Of a DNA stretch of 64,000 nucleotides, positions 53,787-62,086 are shown in pieces (position 1 is the first letter of the stretch; the number at the start of each line of letters is the position of its first letter). The position numbers and the translations under genes were made by a program. The DNA lies in the NCBI RefSeq assembly GCF_001187845.1, contig NZ_CP012160.1, forward strand, positions 1,798,001 to 1,862,000, in the 5' to 3' direction. The stretch comes from Octadecabacter temperatus. Lineage in GTDB: Bacteria > Pseudomonadota > Alphaproteobacteria > Rhodobacterales > Rhodobacteraceae. The notes beneath the pieces were generated by a model, which saw nothing but the letters and a program-made list of their open reading frames with translations, had not been told where the DNA came from and did not search any database.

Positions 53787-54626
53787 ATGCGTTTTACTGG
53801 AACCGAAACATACGTTGCGACAGACGATCTGACAGTTGCCGTAAATGCCGCCGTCACGCTTGAGCGCCCTTTACTGGTAAAAGGTGAACCTGGCACAGGC
53901 AAAACCGAACTCGCGCGACAGGTGAGTGCGGCGCTGGGGCTGCCGATGATTGAATGGCACATCAAGTCCACGACTAAGGCCCAACAGGGCCTGTATGAAT
54001 ATGACGCTGTAAGCCGCCTGCGCGACAGCCAGCTTGGCGATGAAAAGGTCAACGATGTTGTCAACTACATCAAACGCGGCAAGCTTTGGCAGGCGTTTGA
54101 GGCTGAGGGCCGTGTCGTGTTGTTGATCGATGAGATCGACAAAGCGGACATCGAATTCCCCAATGACCTTTTGCAAGAACTCGATCGGATGGAGTTTCAC
54201 GTCTACGAAACGGGCCAAACCGTGAAGGCGAAACAGCGCCCGATCATGATCATCACATCCAACAACGAAAAAGAATTGCCAGACGCGTTCCTGCGCCGTT
54301 GTTTCTTTCACTACATCCGGTTTCCCGACATCGAAACGATGCGCAAAATCGTTGAAGTCCACCACCCTGGGATCAAGGATGCCCTGCTGACCGCCGCGCT
54401 AACGCAATTCTACGAAGTCCGTGATCAGCAAGGGTTGAAGAAAAAGCCAAGCACATCTGAGGTGTTGGATTGGCTCAAGCTACTCTTGGCAGAAGACCTA
54501 ACAGCGGAAGATCTGCAACGCGACGGTGCGTCCGCCCTGCCCAAGCTTCACGGCGCCTTGCTGAAAAACGAACAAGATGTGCATTTGTTTGAACGCTTGG
54601 CATTCATGGCACGCGGCGGGCGATAA
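53787..54626 (+). CDS. MoxR-family AAA ATPase
   Basis: A 279-residue AAA+ protein with Walker A VKGEPGTGKTELA, Walker B VLLIDEIDKAD and a sensor segment PIMIITSNNEKELPDAFLRRCFFHYI. MoxR ATPases pair with VWA-domain proteins and help to mature enzymes or complexes; the matching VWA gene is at 57394. The ATG at 53787 follows GCAGG; an alternative ATG at 53769 lacks a ribosome site. Confidence 0.93.
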   Translation: MRFTGTETYVATDDLTVAVNAAVTLERPLLVKGEPGTGKTELARQVSAALGLPMIEWHIKSTTKAQQGLYEYDAVSRLRDSQLGDEKVNDVVNYIKRGKLWQAFEAEGRVVLLIDEIDKADIEFPNDLLQELDRMEFHVYETGQTVKAKQRPIMIITSNNEKELPDAFLRRCFFHYIRFPDIETMRKIVEVHHPGIKDALLTAALTQFYEVRDQQGLKKKPSTSEVLDWLKLLLAEDLTAEDLQRDGASALPKLHGALLKNEQDVHLFERLAFMARGGR

Positions 54627-54630
54627 ACGC

Positions 54631-55437
54631 CTATTCCCAGCCCAGCGGGTCGAGGTTCAACAAGATCGAAATCTGTTCGTAGACCTCAGGGTATTCTTCG
54701 TGGAACTGTTCCGGTTTTTCAAAGAAGACCTCGATCGATACGGCCAAGAACTCGACGTAGTTGGTGGCCGCATATGCATCCAAGACCGTCTTTCGATTTC
54801 CGTTCACATTCGCAACATGGGCCTCATACCCACGCAGGATCGCTGCCTCCCAGTCTTGGTGGCGTTGCCCTTTCGCCAAAATCGGCACGGCATTCGTTTC
54901 CCCCGACAGCGCGTCCAGTTGATGGGCGAATTCGTGCAGAATAAGGTTATGTCCGTCCTCGTCGTTCACGCCTCCCTTTTCCGCATGGGGCCATGACAAC
55001 ACGACCGGCCCATGTCGCCAACTTTCGCCAAGGCGCACTTCTTTTCTTTCCGTAACAAGGTAGCCGTCTTGCCTTTGCTGCTTCGATTGAAAAGCACCTG
55101 GATATAGCAAAACGGTATGAAGGGTTTTGTACCACGCATCCGAATTTACGATCAGCAAACAGGCCTGCGCGGACAGCGACAATTCGACCTCGCGATTGAC
55201 GACCACGCCGTTCTTTCCGTAAATCCGCACTTGGCTTAGAAACAGGTTCATCTTGCCCTGCAACCGCTCTTGCAACTCAGGTGGCAGCTTCTTAACCATC
55301 GGAACCCAGTCAACGACTGCTGCCCAATCCTGCTCGGACAATCTTGATGCCAACAGTTTCTGGCGCCGCTGACGTTTGGACCACATCCAAAAACACACCC
55401 CAAGAACCAGCGCCAACAGCAAATACCACGTCCACAT
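54631..55437 (-). CDS. mtfA: MtfA-family zinc peptidase, membrane-anchored
   Basis: A 268-residue protein with an N-terminal transmembrane helix (MWTWYLLLALVLGVCFWMW), and a DUF980/MtfA peptidase domain with HEFAHQLDALSGE (HExxH), NLFLSQVRIYGKNG-like and VLLYPGAF segments. E. coli MtfA binds the glucose repressor Mlc and is a zinc aminopeptidase-like enzyme; the membrane anchor here differs from the soluble enterobacterial form. It is on the opposite strand to its neighbours, ending four bases from the moxR stop. Confidence 0.88.
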   Translation of the reverse strand: MWTWYLLLALVLGVCFWMWSKRQRRQKLLASRLSEQDWAAVVDWVPMVKKLPPELQERLQGKMNLFLSQVRIYGKNGVVVNREVELSLSAQACLLIVNSDAWYKTLHTVLLYPGAFQSKQQRQDGYLVTERKEVRLGESWRHGPVVLSWPHAEKGGVNDEDGHNLILHEFAHQLDALSGETNAVPILAKGQRHQDWEAAILRGYEAHVANVNGNRKTVLDAYAATNYVEFLAVSIEVFFEKPEQFHEEYPEVYEQISILLNLDPLGWE

Positions 55438-55670
55438 TTCGCACTTCCCTACATCTAGTAGCGGCCAACACCATGGGCACTAACCTATTGAGTCTTTTGA
55501 ATCACACCGAGCTGGCTTTTGCACGTGTCGCGAAGATTTTTACGCTAAATTCCCTCTTTTTCGCCTTTAAATAAGAAGTCCGGCGTGACGTCGCGGAATT
55601 GCCCAATTTCGCACGCACTCGGGCCTCAGTCCGCAGGCAGGTTCAGGACTGAGTTAAAAGGAGAGCAGAG

Positions 55671-55850
55671 TTGACCAAGGCAAAAATGCCGGTCTCAAAG
55701 CATCGCAAGTCACGGACCGAAGATGTCCGGGTTGCAAAGATGTGGACCGAAGAACTGACCTTTATTAAGGCCAGCGCAGATTGCGTTGATCCTTCTGGTA
55801 TCGATCCTTATGGCCCGTCTGGCCGTGCGAGAATGTGGGGAACCACATGA
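55671..55850 (+). CDS. Small basic protein, 59 residues, coupled to the DUF2927 gene
   Basis: A 59-codon frame with a TTG start seven bases after AAGGAG and a stop that overlaps the next gene's ATG (ATGA). The product is basic at the start (TKAKMPVSKHRKSRTEDVRV), has MWTEELTFIKASADC in the middle and ends in GPSGRARMWGTT. I do not know a family. Ribosome site, coupling and operon position support it; the TTG start and short length leave doubt. An ATG at 55686 is the alternative. Confidence 0.6.
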   Translation: MTKAKMPVSKHRKSRTEDVRVAKMWTEELTFIKASADCVDPSGIDPYGPSGRARMWGTT

Positions 55851-57220
55851 ACCGTATGTTCCGTCGCCTTTTGGCTTTGTCGGTCATGTTTATGACTGCC
55901 TGTACCCCTGTGCCCCAATCCCCGACCCTGCCGACCCGAACAATGGGCCTGCAAGACAGCTTGCCGCCGATGCGCTCCTTCGCGGGTAGCCGTGTGAACA
56001 CGCCAACACGTTCGAACCGCGAAATCGGCAAGGACTTCATGGACCTTGCGTTCCGTATGGAAAGTGGCCGCGCCGTTGCCCGCCTTACACGTTTTGAAGC
56101 CCCTATTTCTGTGCGCGTCACTGGTGATGTTCCCCCAAGCTTAACGCCAGATCTACGCGCATTGCTTGGCCGTCTTCGCAATGAAGCTGACATCGATATC
56201 TTCATGACCGGCGCGGCCAACGCATCTATCACCGTCGAAGCCATCCCACGTTCCGTTTTGAACGCTGCCGTGCCACGTGCCGCCTGTTTCGTGGTGCCGC
56301 GTGTGTCGTCATGGGAAGAGTTCAAAACCGTTCGCCGCACACCAACGGTCGATTGGACCACACTTGAACGCCGCGACCGCGCTGCTGTTTTCGTGCCGTC
56401 CGATGTTGCACCACAAGAAATCCGCGACTGTTTGCACGAAGAACTGGCGCAGGCCCTCGGCCCGCTCAATGACCTGTACCGCTTGTCGGATTCTGTTTTC
56501 AACGACGACAACATACATGCAGTGCTGACATCGTTCGACATGCTCATCTTGCGCGCCTACTACGACCCTGCCCTGCGCAACGGCATGTCTCGCGGCGAAG
56601 TCGCTGCCCGTCTTGATCCGATCTTGTCCCGACTTAACCCAGTTGGCGACAGCCAGACTGCACGGCCACGCAACGACACAACGCGCAACTGGATCGAGAA
56701 CATCGAAACCGCATTGACTGCTGGGTCCTCTGCCAACCGCCGCCGCAGTGCCGCGCTTCAGGCTGTTAGCCTTGCTGGTGCGATGAACTGGAACGGTCCA
56801 CGCGACGGATTTGCCCATTACGCCTTTGGCCGCCTGAATGTCGGCCATGACAGCGATATCGCGCTTGCCTCGTTCAACGAAGCCCTGCGCATCTACAATC
56901 GTTCATCTGAAACCCGCTTGCACGCGGCACATGTATCCGTTCAACTGGCCGCCTTTGCGCTGTCAGCGGGTGATGGCGCTGCTGTTCTGAACCTTGTGGA
57001 CAGCGCGATGCCAATCGCCGCCGCCCATGAAAACGCAGCCCTTCTGGCGACCTTGATGATGTTCAAAGCCGAAGCGTTGGAAATGACGGGACGAACTTCT
57101 GAGGCCAGTGCCGTACGCATGGACTCTTTGGGTTGGGCGCGCTACGGATTTGGGGCGGATGCCAATGTTCGCGCGCGCTTGCGGGAAATCGCATCGCTCA
57201 ATCCACTCAAAGGGATCTAA
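55847..57220 (+). CDS. DUF2927 lipoprotein
   Basis: A 457-residue lipoprotein: signal LLALSVMFMTAC with the lipobox Cys near residue 20, a DUF2927 domain (about 60-260) with CLHEELAQALGPLNDLYRLSDS and VFNDDNIHAVLTSFDMLILRAYYDP, and a C-terminal helical repeat region (about 300-450) that looks TPR-like (AHYAFGRLNVGHDSDIALA). The EE...D pattern recalls a metalloprotease-like active site, but no function is known. It overlaps the small gene before it and is followed by a 56-residue membrane protein gene. Confidence 0.85.
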   Translation: MNRMFRRLLALSVMFMTACTPVPQSPTLPTRTMGLQDSLPPMRSFAGSRVNTPTRSNREIGKDFMDLAFRMESGRAVARLTRFEAPISVRVTGDVPPSLTPDLRALLGRLRNEADIDIFMTGAANASITVEAIPRSVLNAAVPRAACFVVPRVSSWEEFKTVRRTPTVDWTTLERRDRAAVFVPSDVAPQEIRDCLHEELAQALGPLNDLYRLSDSVFNDDNIHAVLTSFDMLILRAYYDPALRNGMSRGEVAARLDPILSRLNPVGDSQTARPRNDTTRNWIENIETALTAGSSANRRRSAALQAVSLAGAMNWNGPRDGFAHYAFGRLNVGHDSDIALASFNEALRIYNRSSETRLHAAHVSVQLAAFALSAGDGAAVLNLVDSAMPIAAAHENAALLATLMMFKAEALEMTGRTSEASAVRMDSLGWARYGFGADANVRARLREIASLNPLKGI

Positions 57221-57223
57221 CAC

Positions 57224-57394
57224 ATGATATTTCCACTCGGCGGTCTGGTTTTAGGGGCATTGCTGGGGGCGTATCGTGCGAAATCCCGTGGTGGCAACAC
57301 CGCTGACATGGCGCAATACGCAGCAGTCTTCGCCATGATCTTTGGCGTGATCGGCATGTTTGTCATGGTCATCATCACACGCATGTACGCCTGA
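57224..57394 (+). CDS. Small two-helix membrane protein, 56 residues
   Basis: Too short for a standard length cut-off, but well supported: AAGGG before the ATG, three bases after the DUF2927 stop, and a TGATG overlap with the VWA gene. The product has two hydrophobic helices: MIFPLGGLVLGALLGAY and, after a basic loop (RAKSRGGNTADMAQ), YAAVFAMIFGVIGMFVMVII, ending in TRMYA. It may form part of a membrane complex with its neighbours. Confidence 0.82.
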   Translation: MIFPLGGLVLGALLGAYRAKSRGGNTADMAQYAAVFAMIFGVIGMFVMVIITRMYA

Positions 57395-58578
57395 TGTTTC
57401 TGCCCTTCTTCGATCAACTTCGAAGAGGTGGCGTGCCGGTTTCCCTGCGCGAATATCTAACGTTCCTTGAAGGCATGCGCGCGGGTCTTGTGACCTACGA
57501 CATTGAAGCGTTCTATTTCCTCGCCCGTACCTGCATGGTTAAGGACGAGCGCAACATCGACAAGTTTGATCGCGCCTTCGCCGCCTCATTCGAGGGGCTT
57601 GAGGCGATTCCGGCTGAGGCCGTGATGGAAGCCGTCGACATCCCGCAAGACTGGCTTGAAAAAATGGCCGAAAAGCACCTCAGCGCCGAAGAAAAGGCCG
57701 AGATCGAAGCGCTTGGCGGCTTTGATAAGCTGATGGAGACCCTCAAGAAACGGCTTGAGGAACAAAAGGGCCGTCACCAAGGGGGCAGCAAATGGGTCGG
57801 CACCGCTGGCACCTCCCCCTTTGGCGCATATGGGTATAACCCCGAAGGCGTGCGCATCGGCCAGAACGAATCCCGCCACCAACGCGCCGTCAAAGTTTGG
57901 GACAAACGCGAATTTCGCAATCTCGATGACTCTGTCGAAATCGGCACCCGCAACATCAAGATCGCCCTGAAACGCCTGCGCAACTGGGCGCGTGATGGCT
58001 CCGCCGAAGAACTCGATCTCAACGGAACAATCCGCGCCACGGCCGAACACGGCTACTTAGATGTCAAAACCCGCCCTGAACGGCGCAATGCGGTAAAGGT
58101 TCTACTGTTCCTTGATATCGGCGGTTCAATGGATCCGCATATCAAACTGGTCGAAGAACTCTTCAGCGCTGCGAAGTCCGAATTCAAACATTTCGAGCAC
58201 TTCTATTTCCACAATTGCCTCTATGAAGGTGTCTGGCGCGACAACCGCCGTCGCTGGGACGCGCAGACCCCAACATGGGACATCCTGCGCACCTACGGGT
58301 CTGATTATAAATGTATATTTGTCGGCGATGCCTCGATGTCGCCCTACGAAATCGCCTATGTCGGTGGCGCGAATGAACACTACAATCAAGAAGCCGGCCA
58401 AACGTGGCTGGAACGTGCACGCGACCAATGGCCCAATCACCTCTGGCTAAACCCGCTGGATGAACGTTATTGGCAGTACACACAGTCTATTCAGATGATC
58501 GACCAAATCTTTGGCGCGGGCCGTATGGTTCCGATGACGCTTGATGGCATTACACGCGGGATGAAGCTGCTCACATGA
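57394..58578 (+). CDS. VWA-domain (CoxE-like) protein, MoxR partner
   Basis: A 394-residue cytoplasmic protein of the CoxE-like VWA group. The N-terminal part (about 1-200) is helical, with RRGGVPVSLREYLTFLEGM, and the VWA domain starts at KVLLFLDIGGSMDPH. The MIDAS motif reads DIGGS, so the usual second position (DxSxS) is Gly rather than Ser. WDRRR-like and YKCIFVGDASMSPYEI complete the pattern. It works with the MoxR ATPase at 53787. The start overlaps the preceding stop (TGATG). Confidence 0.9.
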   Translation: MFLPFFDQLRRGGVPVSLREYLTFLEGMRAGLVTYDIEAFYFLARTCMVKDERNIDKFDRAFAASFEGLEAIPAEAVMEAVDIPQDWLEKMAEKHLSAEEKAEIEALGGFDKLMETLKKRLEEQKGRHQGGSKWVGTAGTSPFGAYGYNPEGVRIGQNESRHQRAVKVWDKREFRNLDDSVEIGTRNIKIALKRLRNWARDGSAEELDLNGTIRATAEHGYLDVKTRPERRNAVKVLLFLDIGGSMDPHIKLVEELFSAAKSEFKHFEHFYFHNCLYEGVWRDNRRRWDAQTPTWDILRTYGSDYKCIFVGDASMSPYEIAYVGGANEHYNQEAGQTWLERARDQWPNHLWLNPLDERYWQYTQSIQMIDQIFGAGRMVPMTLDGITRGMKLLT

Positions 58579-58958
58579 TTAAACACCTTTGGCAAACACA
58601 CCGATTGGCAGTAATCGCCTTCGCCGTCGCCCTTAGCGCCCTCGTCTACTTTGGCGGTAAAACAATCACGTCCGCGATCTATTGGATGGACCCCGCCCAC
58701 CAAGAACAGCCCCTCGCCGGTTGGATGACCCCGCGTTACGTCGCCCAGTCCTATAAATTGCCGCGCGAATTTTTGATTGAAGCCCTGTTCCTTGACCCGG
58801 ACGCCCCACCGCGGCGCATTTCGCTTGATACAATCGCGCAACAAAACGGTGTGTCACTGGCCGATTTACAAACCCGCGTGGACGCCGCTGCAGCCGAACA
58901 TCAGGCAGACCGCGCCGCACATGGCGCAGATGGCCACGAGCAGGACGAAACAGAATGA
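58575..58958 (+). CDS. Single-pass membrane protein, 127 residues
   Basis: A 127-residue protein with one transmembrane helix near the N-terminus (LAVIAFAVALSALVYFGG), a periplasmic part with AGWMTPRYVAQSYKLPREFL and a LysM-like or helix-turn region (SLDTIAQQNGVSLADLQTRV), and a His/Asp/Glu-rich tail. I do not know a named family, but the placement between VWA and DedA genes with ATGA overlaps at both ends makes it certain as a gene. Confidence 0.82.
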   Translation: MIKHLWQTHRLAVIAFAVALSALVYFGGKTITSAIYWMDPAHQEQPLAGWMTPRYVAQSYKLPREFLIEALFLDPDAPPRRISLDTIAQQNGVSLADLQTRVDAAAAEHQADRAAHGADGHEQDETE

Positions 58959-59554
58959 GCGAATACCTTCTGGCCCTTGTCGCCAACTACGGCACGACGA
59001 TCGTGCTCTGCGCGACGTTCCTCAGCTGTCTGGCAATTCCGATCCCGACGTCCCTGTTGATGTTGGCCTCAGGCGGGTTCGCCGCAACTGGCGACCTTAG
59101 CCTGACCGTCGTTGCGGGGGCTGCCTTTGGCGGCGCTGTTGCCGGTGACAATTCTGGGTATTGGATTGCGCGCGGGTTTGGCCAACGCGCCCATGATTGG
59201 TTTCACAAAACGCCCAAGCGTAAATCCTTGATGACCAAGGCGCAGGATTTTCTTGATCGCCGCGGCAGCAGCTCGGTGTTCTTTTCAACATGGCTTGTCG
59301 CCCCGCTCGGGCCATGGATGAACTACACCTGCGGCGTCACAAGGTTCAATTGGCCACGCTTTGCGTTCTGGGCCTTTTGGGGCGAGGTCGTTTGGGTCGC
59401 CATCTACGTCGGCCTTGGCTACACGTTCGCCGACAATATAACTAGCATCGCCAGTTTACTTGGGAATGCATCTGGTTTTGTGACGGCCCTCGTTGCGGTT
59501 ATTGCACTTGGGTATTGGTTGTTTCGCGCAAGCAAAAAGAAACGCGTCGCCTAA
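58955..59554 (+). CDS. DedA-family membrane protein
   Basis: A 199-residue DedA (SNARE-associated) membrane protein with about five hydrophobic helices: PIPTSLLMLASGGFAATG, GAVAGDNSGYWIARGFGQRA and FFSTWLVAPLGPWMNYTCG. DedA relatives are flippases for undecaprenyl phosphate or phospholipids and support envelope integrity. ATGA overlap with the preceding gene. The arginine expected in the FxxRxxPxxR motif is replaced (STWLVAPLGP), which is a notable variation. Confidence 0.88.
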   Translation: MSEYLLALVANYGTTIVLCATFLSCLAIPIPTSLLMLASGGFAATGDLSLTVVAGAAFGGAVAGDNSGYWIARGFGQRAHDWFHKTPKRKSLMTKAQDFLDRRGSSSVFFSTWLVAPLGPWMNYTCGVTRFNWPRFAFWAFWGEVVWVAIYVGLGYTFADNITSIASLLGNASGFVTALVAVIALGYWLFRASKKKRVA

Positions 59555-59593
59555 CGCCTTGCCGCGTAGCGTCATTGGCCCCATATCTAATCC

Positions 59594-60277
59594 ATGCTCA
59601 AGTTTCTCCCCATCCTGCTCGCCCTTGGTTACGGCATCGTCATGTACCGTCTGTCCGCGTGGCGCACGACGCGGGAGCTGGACGAGAAATCGACCGAGCT
59701 TGCGGACACCAAACTGCGCCACCTCACGGCGCAAATGGCTGACGTGGTCGAGCTTCCACGCATCAAAGTCTACATCTACGAAATCGAACCGGTAAACGGC
59801 CTCGCTGCCCCCGACGGACGTATCTTCATTACCCGTGGTTTCTTCAACAAATACAAAGACGGTGAAGTCACAGCCGATGAAATGGCCTCCGTTATCGCGC
59901 ACGAACTAGGCCATGTGGCTTTGGGCCATTCGCGCCGCCGCATGATCGACTTTTCCGGCCAAAACGCCCTGCGCACGGCACTTGCAATGGTGCTGTCACG
60001 CTTTTTACCCGGCCTCGGCCCGATGATCGCGAATGCCGCGATGTCCATGCTCATGGCGCGCCTATCCCGCTCGGATGAATACGAGGCCGACGCCTACGCC
60101 TCTGCCCTCCTCATTAAGGCTGGTATCGGCGTTCAACCGCAAAAAGACCTGTTCACGAAACTCGAGCACCTCACCGGTGCGCGTGGGGCGTCCCAACCAG
60201 CATGGCTCCTCAGCCACCCCAAAACGCCCGAGCGCATCGCTGCGATTGAAGCCAACGAAGACAAATGGGGCGCGTAA
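59594..60277 (+). CDS. M48-family metallopeptidase
   Basis: A 227-residue zinc peptidase with one N-terminal hydrophobic segment (about 2-18). Zinc site HELGHVALGHSRRR, third ligand in SDEYEADAYA, and the C-terminal SHPKTPERIAAIEA are all typical of M48 (HtpX/BepA-like). It probably acts on the periplasmic side, in protein quality control. It lies 39 bases after the DedA gene and ends the cluster. Confidence 0.92.
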   Translation: MLKFLPILLALGYGIVMYRLSAWRTTRELDEKSTELADTKLRHLTAQMADVVELPRIKVYIYEIEPVNGLAAPDGRIFITRGFFNKYKDGEVTADEMASVIAHELGHVALGHSRRRMIDFSGQNALRTALAMVLSRFLPGLGPMIANAAMSMLMARLSRSDEYEADAYASALLIKAGIGVQPQKDLFTKLEHLTGARGASQPAWLLSHPKTPERIAAIEANEDKWGA

Positions 60278-60285
60278 TCCCTATT

Positions 60286-60306
60286 TTCTTTGGCTCTTAA
60301 ATACTC
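60286..60306 (+). repeat. Post-stop intergenic repeat element, copy 2
   Basis: Twenty of 21 bases equal 22960-22980; both lie within nine bases of a plus-strand stop codon. Here the following G/C-rich hairpin part is missing, because the convergent PIN gene ends at 60310. Confidence 0.5.
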
Positions 60307-60309
60307 AAA

Positions 60310-60852
60310 TCACGACCCGAGCAGCTTTCCCAACCGTGGTAGGCGGGCCTTGCGCATGAGTTTGCGCATCTCCCAAGGTTCACCAGACAAACGCCGCGCT
60401 TCGGCCAGAACAGCTTCACCGACAGATTGAACTGCGTCAGGGGCGTTCATGGCCAAACCAATCAAAAAACCATCAGGATCAACACGTTCCAGCCCTTCAT
60501 CGGCCAATTCGTTTCGCGGAAAATCCTTGGCGTTCACCGTCATGATCGCATCCGCAGAACAGCCAACGGCGGCTGCAAGCACATGAATATCATTCGGGTC
60601 CGGCAGCCAGAGGCGTGCTTCAACCCCTTGCGGAATCTTCACTTCGGCACGTGGAAACCGCGCCTGAATGCTCGCGATCTCACCGCGTGCGATCGTTTCC
60701 CCCTCAGGGCCGATCTTGCGCGCAGCCCGCGCCCATTCTTCCAAGATGCGTGGTGACCAGCGTGGCTCAAATAACCCCTGCCCCGCGACGCCCAGCACAA
60801 CCTCCCGCATAACGGTCGGGTAAAGTACGCAGGCGTCGATCAGGACTCTCAT
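60310..60852 (-). CDS. PIN-domain protein (RSP_2648 type)
   Basis: A 180-residue PIN-fold protein. The nuclease acidic residues are visible in VLIDACVLYP (Asp), ILEEWARAARKIG (Glu) and PDPNDIHVLAAAV (Asp), and IMTVNAKDFP completes the pattern. No antitoxin gene is beside it; the overlap (ATGA) is with a large rRNA methyltransferase gene, which suggests RNA processing rather than a toxin-antitoxin module. The family is known to me by the Rhodobacter locus name only. Confidence 0.82.
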   Translation of the reverse strand: MRVLIDACVLYPTVMREVVLGVAGQGLFEPRWSPRILEEWARAARKIGPEGETIARGEIASIQARFPRAEVKIPQGVEARLWLPDPNDIHVLAAAVGCSADAIMTVNAKDFPRNELADEGLERVDPDGFLIGLAMNAPDAVQSVGEAVLAEARRLSGEPWEMRKLMRKARLPRLGKLLGS

Positions 60853-62045
60853 AGTCTAAAGACAAGCGCCTTTAGGTATCCGCTTTCCGCCAGTTGCGGC
60901 AGCAGCGGATGATCAGGTCCAGCTTGGCCCGTATAAACCAACTGGCTACGGCGACCGCCACGGCCGATGCCACGCGCGGACGCGTCGCGGAAACGTTTTA
61001 GATCGGCGGCGTGCGAACAAGAACACAGCACCAAATAGCCGCCCTCTTTCACCAAAGGCGCTGCCAGCCGTGCAACACGTTCATAAGCGCGAAGACCTTT
61101 TTCCGCTGTCTGCTTGGACGGTGCAAAGGCTGGCGGATCACAAACGACCACATCAAAGGTTTCACCCTCAGCGCCGAGGGCTTCAAGCACGTCAAATGCA
61201 TCGCCGTGACGCGTTTCAAACTTATCCGCAACGCCAGAAGCCTCTGCCCCTGCCTTTGCCAATTCCAACGCAGGTGCCGATCCGTCAACCGCCACTGCAG
61301 ACGCCGCACCATTCGCCAACGCCGCCAGTGAAAAACCACCGACATGGCTGAACACATCCAGTACCTTGCCACCCTTGGCCAATCCGGCCGCAAAGGCATG
61401 GTTTGGGCGTTGATCTAGGAACAGGCCCGTTTTCTGGCCGCCCATGACATCCGCCATATAGGTCGCACCATTCATTTGCACCGGAACGGGGCCATCTGGG
61501 GCCGTGCCATGCACAACCACCATTTCTTCGTCCAACCCTTCAAGGCTGCGTGCACGGCCTGTGCCGTTCTTGATCACGGTTGAAACGCCCGTCACTTCAA
61601 CCAAAGCCGCAACAATCATCTCGATCATCGCCTCAGCGTAGGCCGCATTGGGCTGGATCACGGCCACATCGCCAAAGCGGTCGATGATAATGCCAGGCAG
61701 TCCGTCTGCTTCGGCGTGAACCAATCGATAGAACGGTTCATCGTAGCACGCATCACGGTGCTGCAAGGCGCGTTCTAACTTGGCTTTGAACCATGCTTGA
61801 TCAATCACCGCATCGGTATCGAAATCCAGCATGCGAACGGCGATTTTTGAAAGCGGGTTGATCGTGCCAAGCCCAAGCGGGCGGCGGTCCGCGTCTTCCA
61901 GCACCACAAGGCTGCCTGGTGTGGCCCCTTTCGTGCGGCGGTCCATCACCAACTCATTGGCGAAGACCCACGGGAACCCGTGGCGAATAACTTGCGGTTT
62001 TGCTTTTGGAAGCAGGCGAACAATTGAATAAGGGAGCTGTGTCAT
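60849..62045 (-). CDS. Class I rRNA methyltransferase with PUA domain (RlmI-like)
   Basis: A 398-residue protein with an N-terminal PUA domain (HGFPWVFANELVMDRRTKGATPGSLVVL), a central EEHEA-like domain and a class I methyltransferase with KVLDVFSHVGGFSLAAL and the VVCDPPAFAPSKQ catalytic segment. It resembles RlmI, which methylates a cytosine in 23S rRNA. GGGGG lies before the ATG. It overlaps the PIN gene by ATGA. Confidence 0.92.
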   Translation of the reverse strand: MTQLPYSIVRLLPKAKPQVIRHGFPWVFANELVMDRRTKGATPGSLVVLEDADRRPLGLGTINPLSKIAVRMLDFDTDAVIDQAWFKAKLERALQHRDACYDEPFYRLVHAEADGLPGIIIDRFGDVAVIQPNAAYAEAMIEMIVAALVEVTGVSTVIKNGTGRARSLEGLDEEMVVVHGTAPDGPVPVQMNGATYMADVMGGQKTGLFLDQRPNHAFAAGLAKGGKVLDVFSHVGGFSLAALANGAASAVAVDGSAPALELAKAGAEASGVADKFETRHGDAFDVLEALGAEGETFDVVVCDPPAFAPSKQTAEKGLRAYERVARLAAPLVKEGGYLVLCSCSHAADLKRFRDASARGIGRGGRRSQLVYTGQAGPDHPLLPQLAESGYLKALVFRL

Positions 62046-62086
62046 AACAGCCCCCTTAAACGGTTCATCTTAGGTTGGAAAGCGGA

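Noticed and set aside
60310..60852. Toxin of a toxin-antitoxin pair
   Set aside because: No small antitoxin gene lies on either side; the coupled gene is a large methyltransferase.
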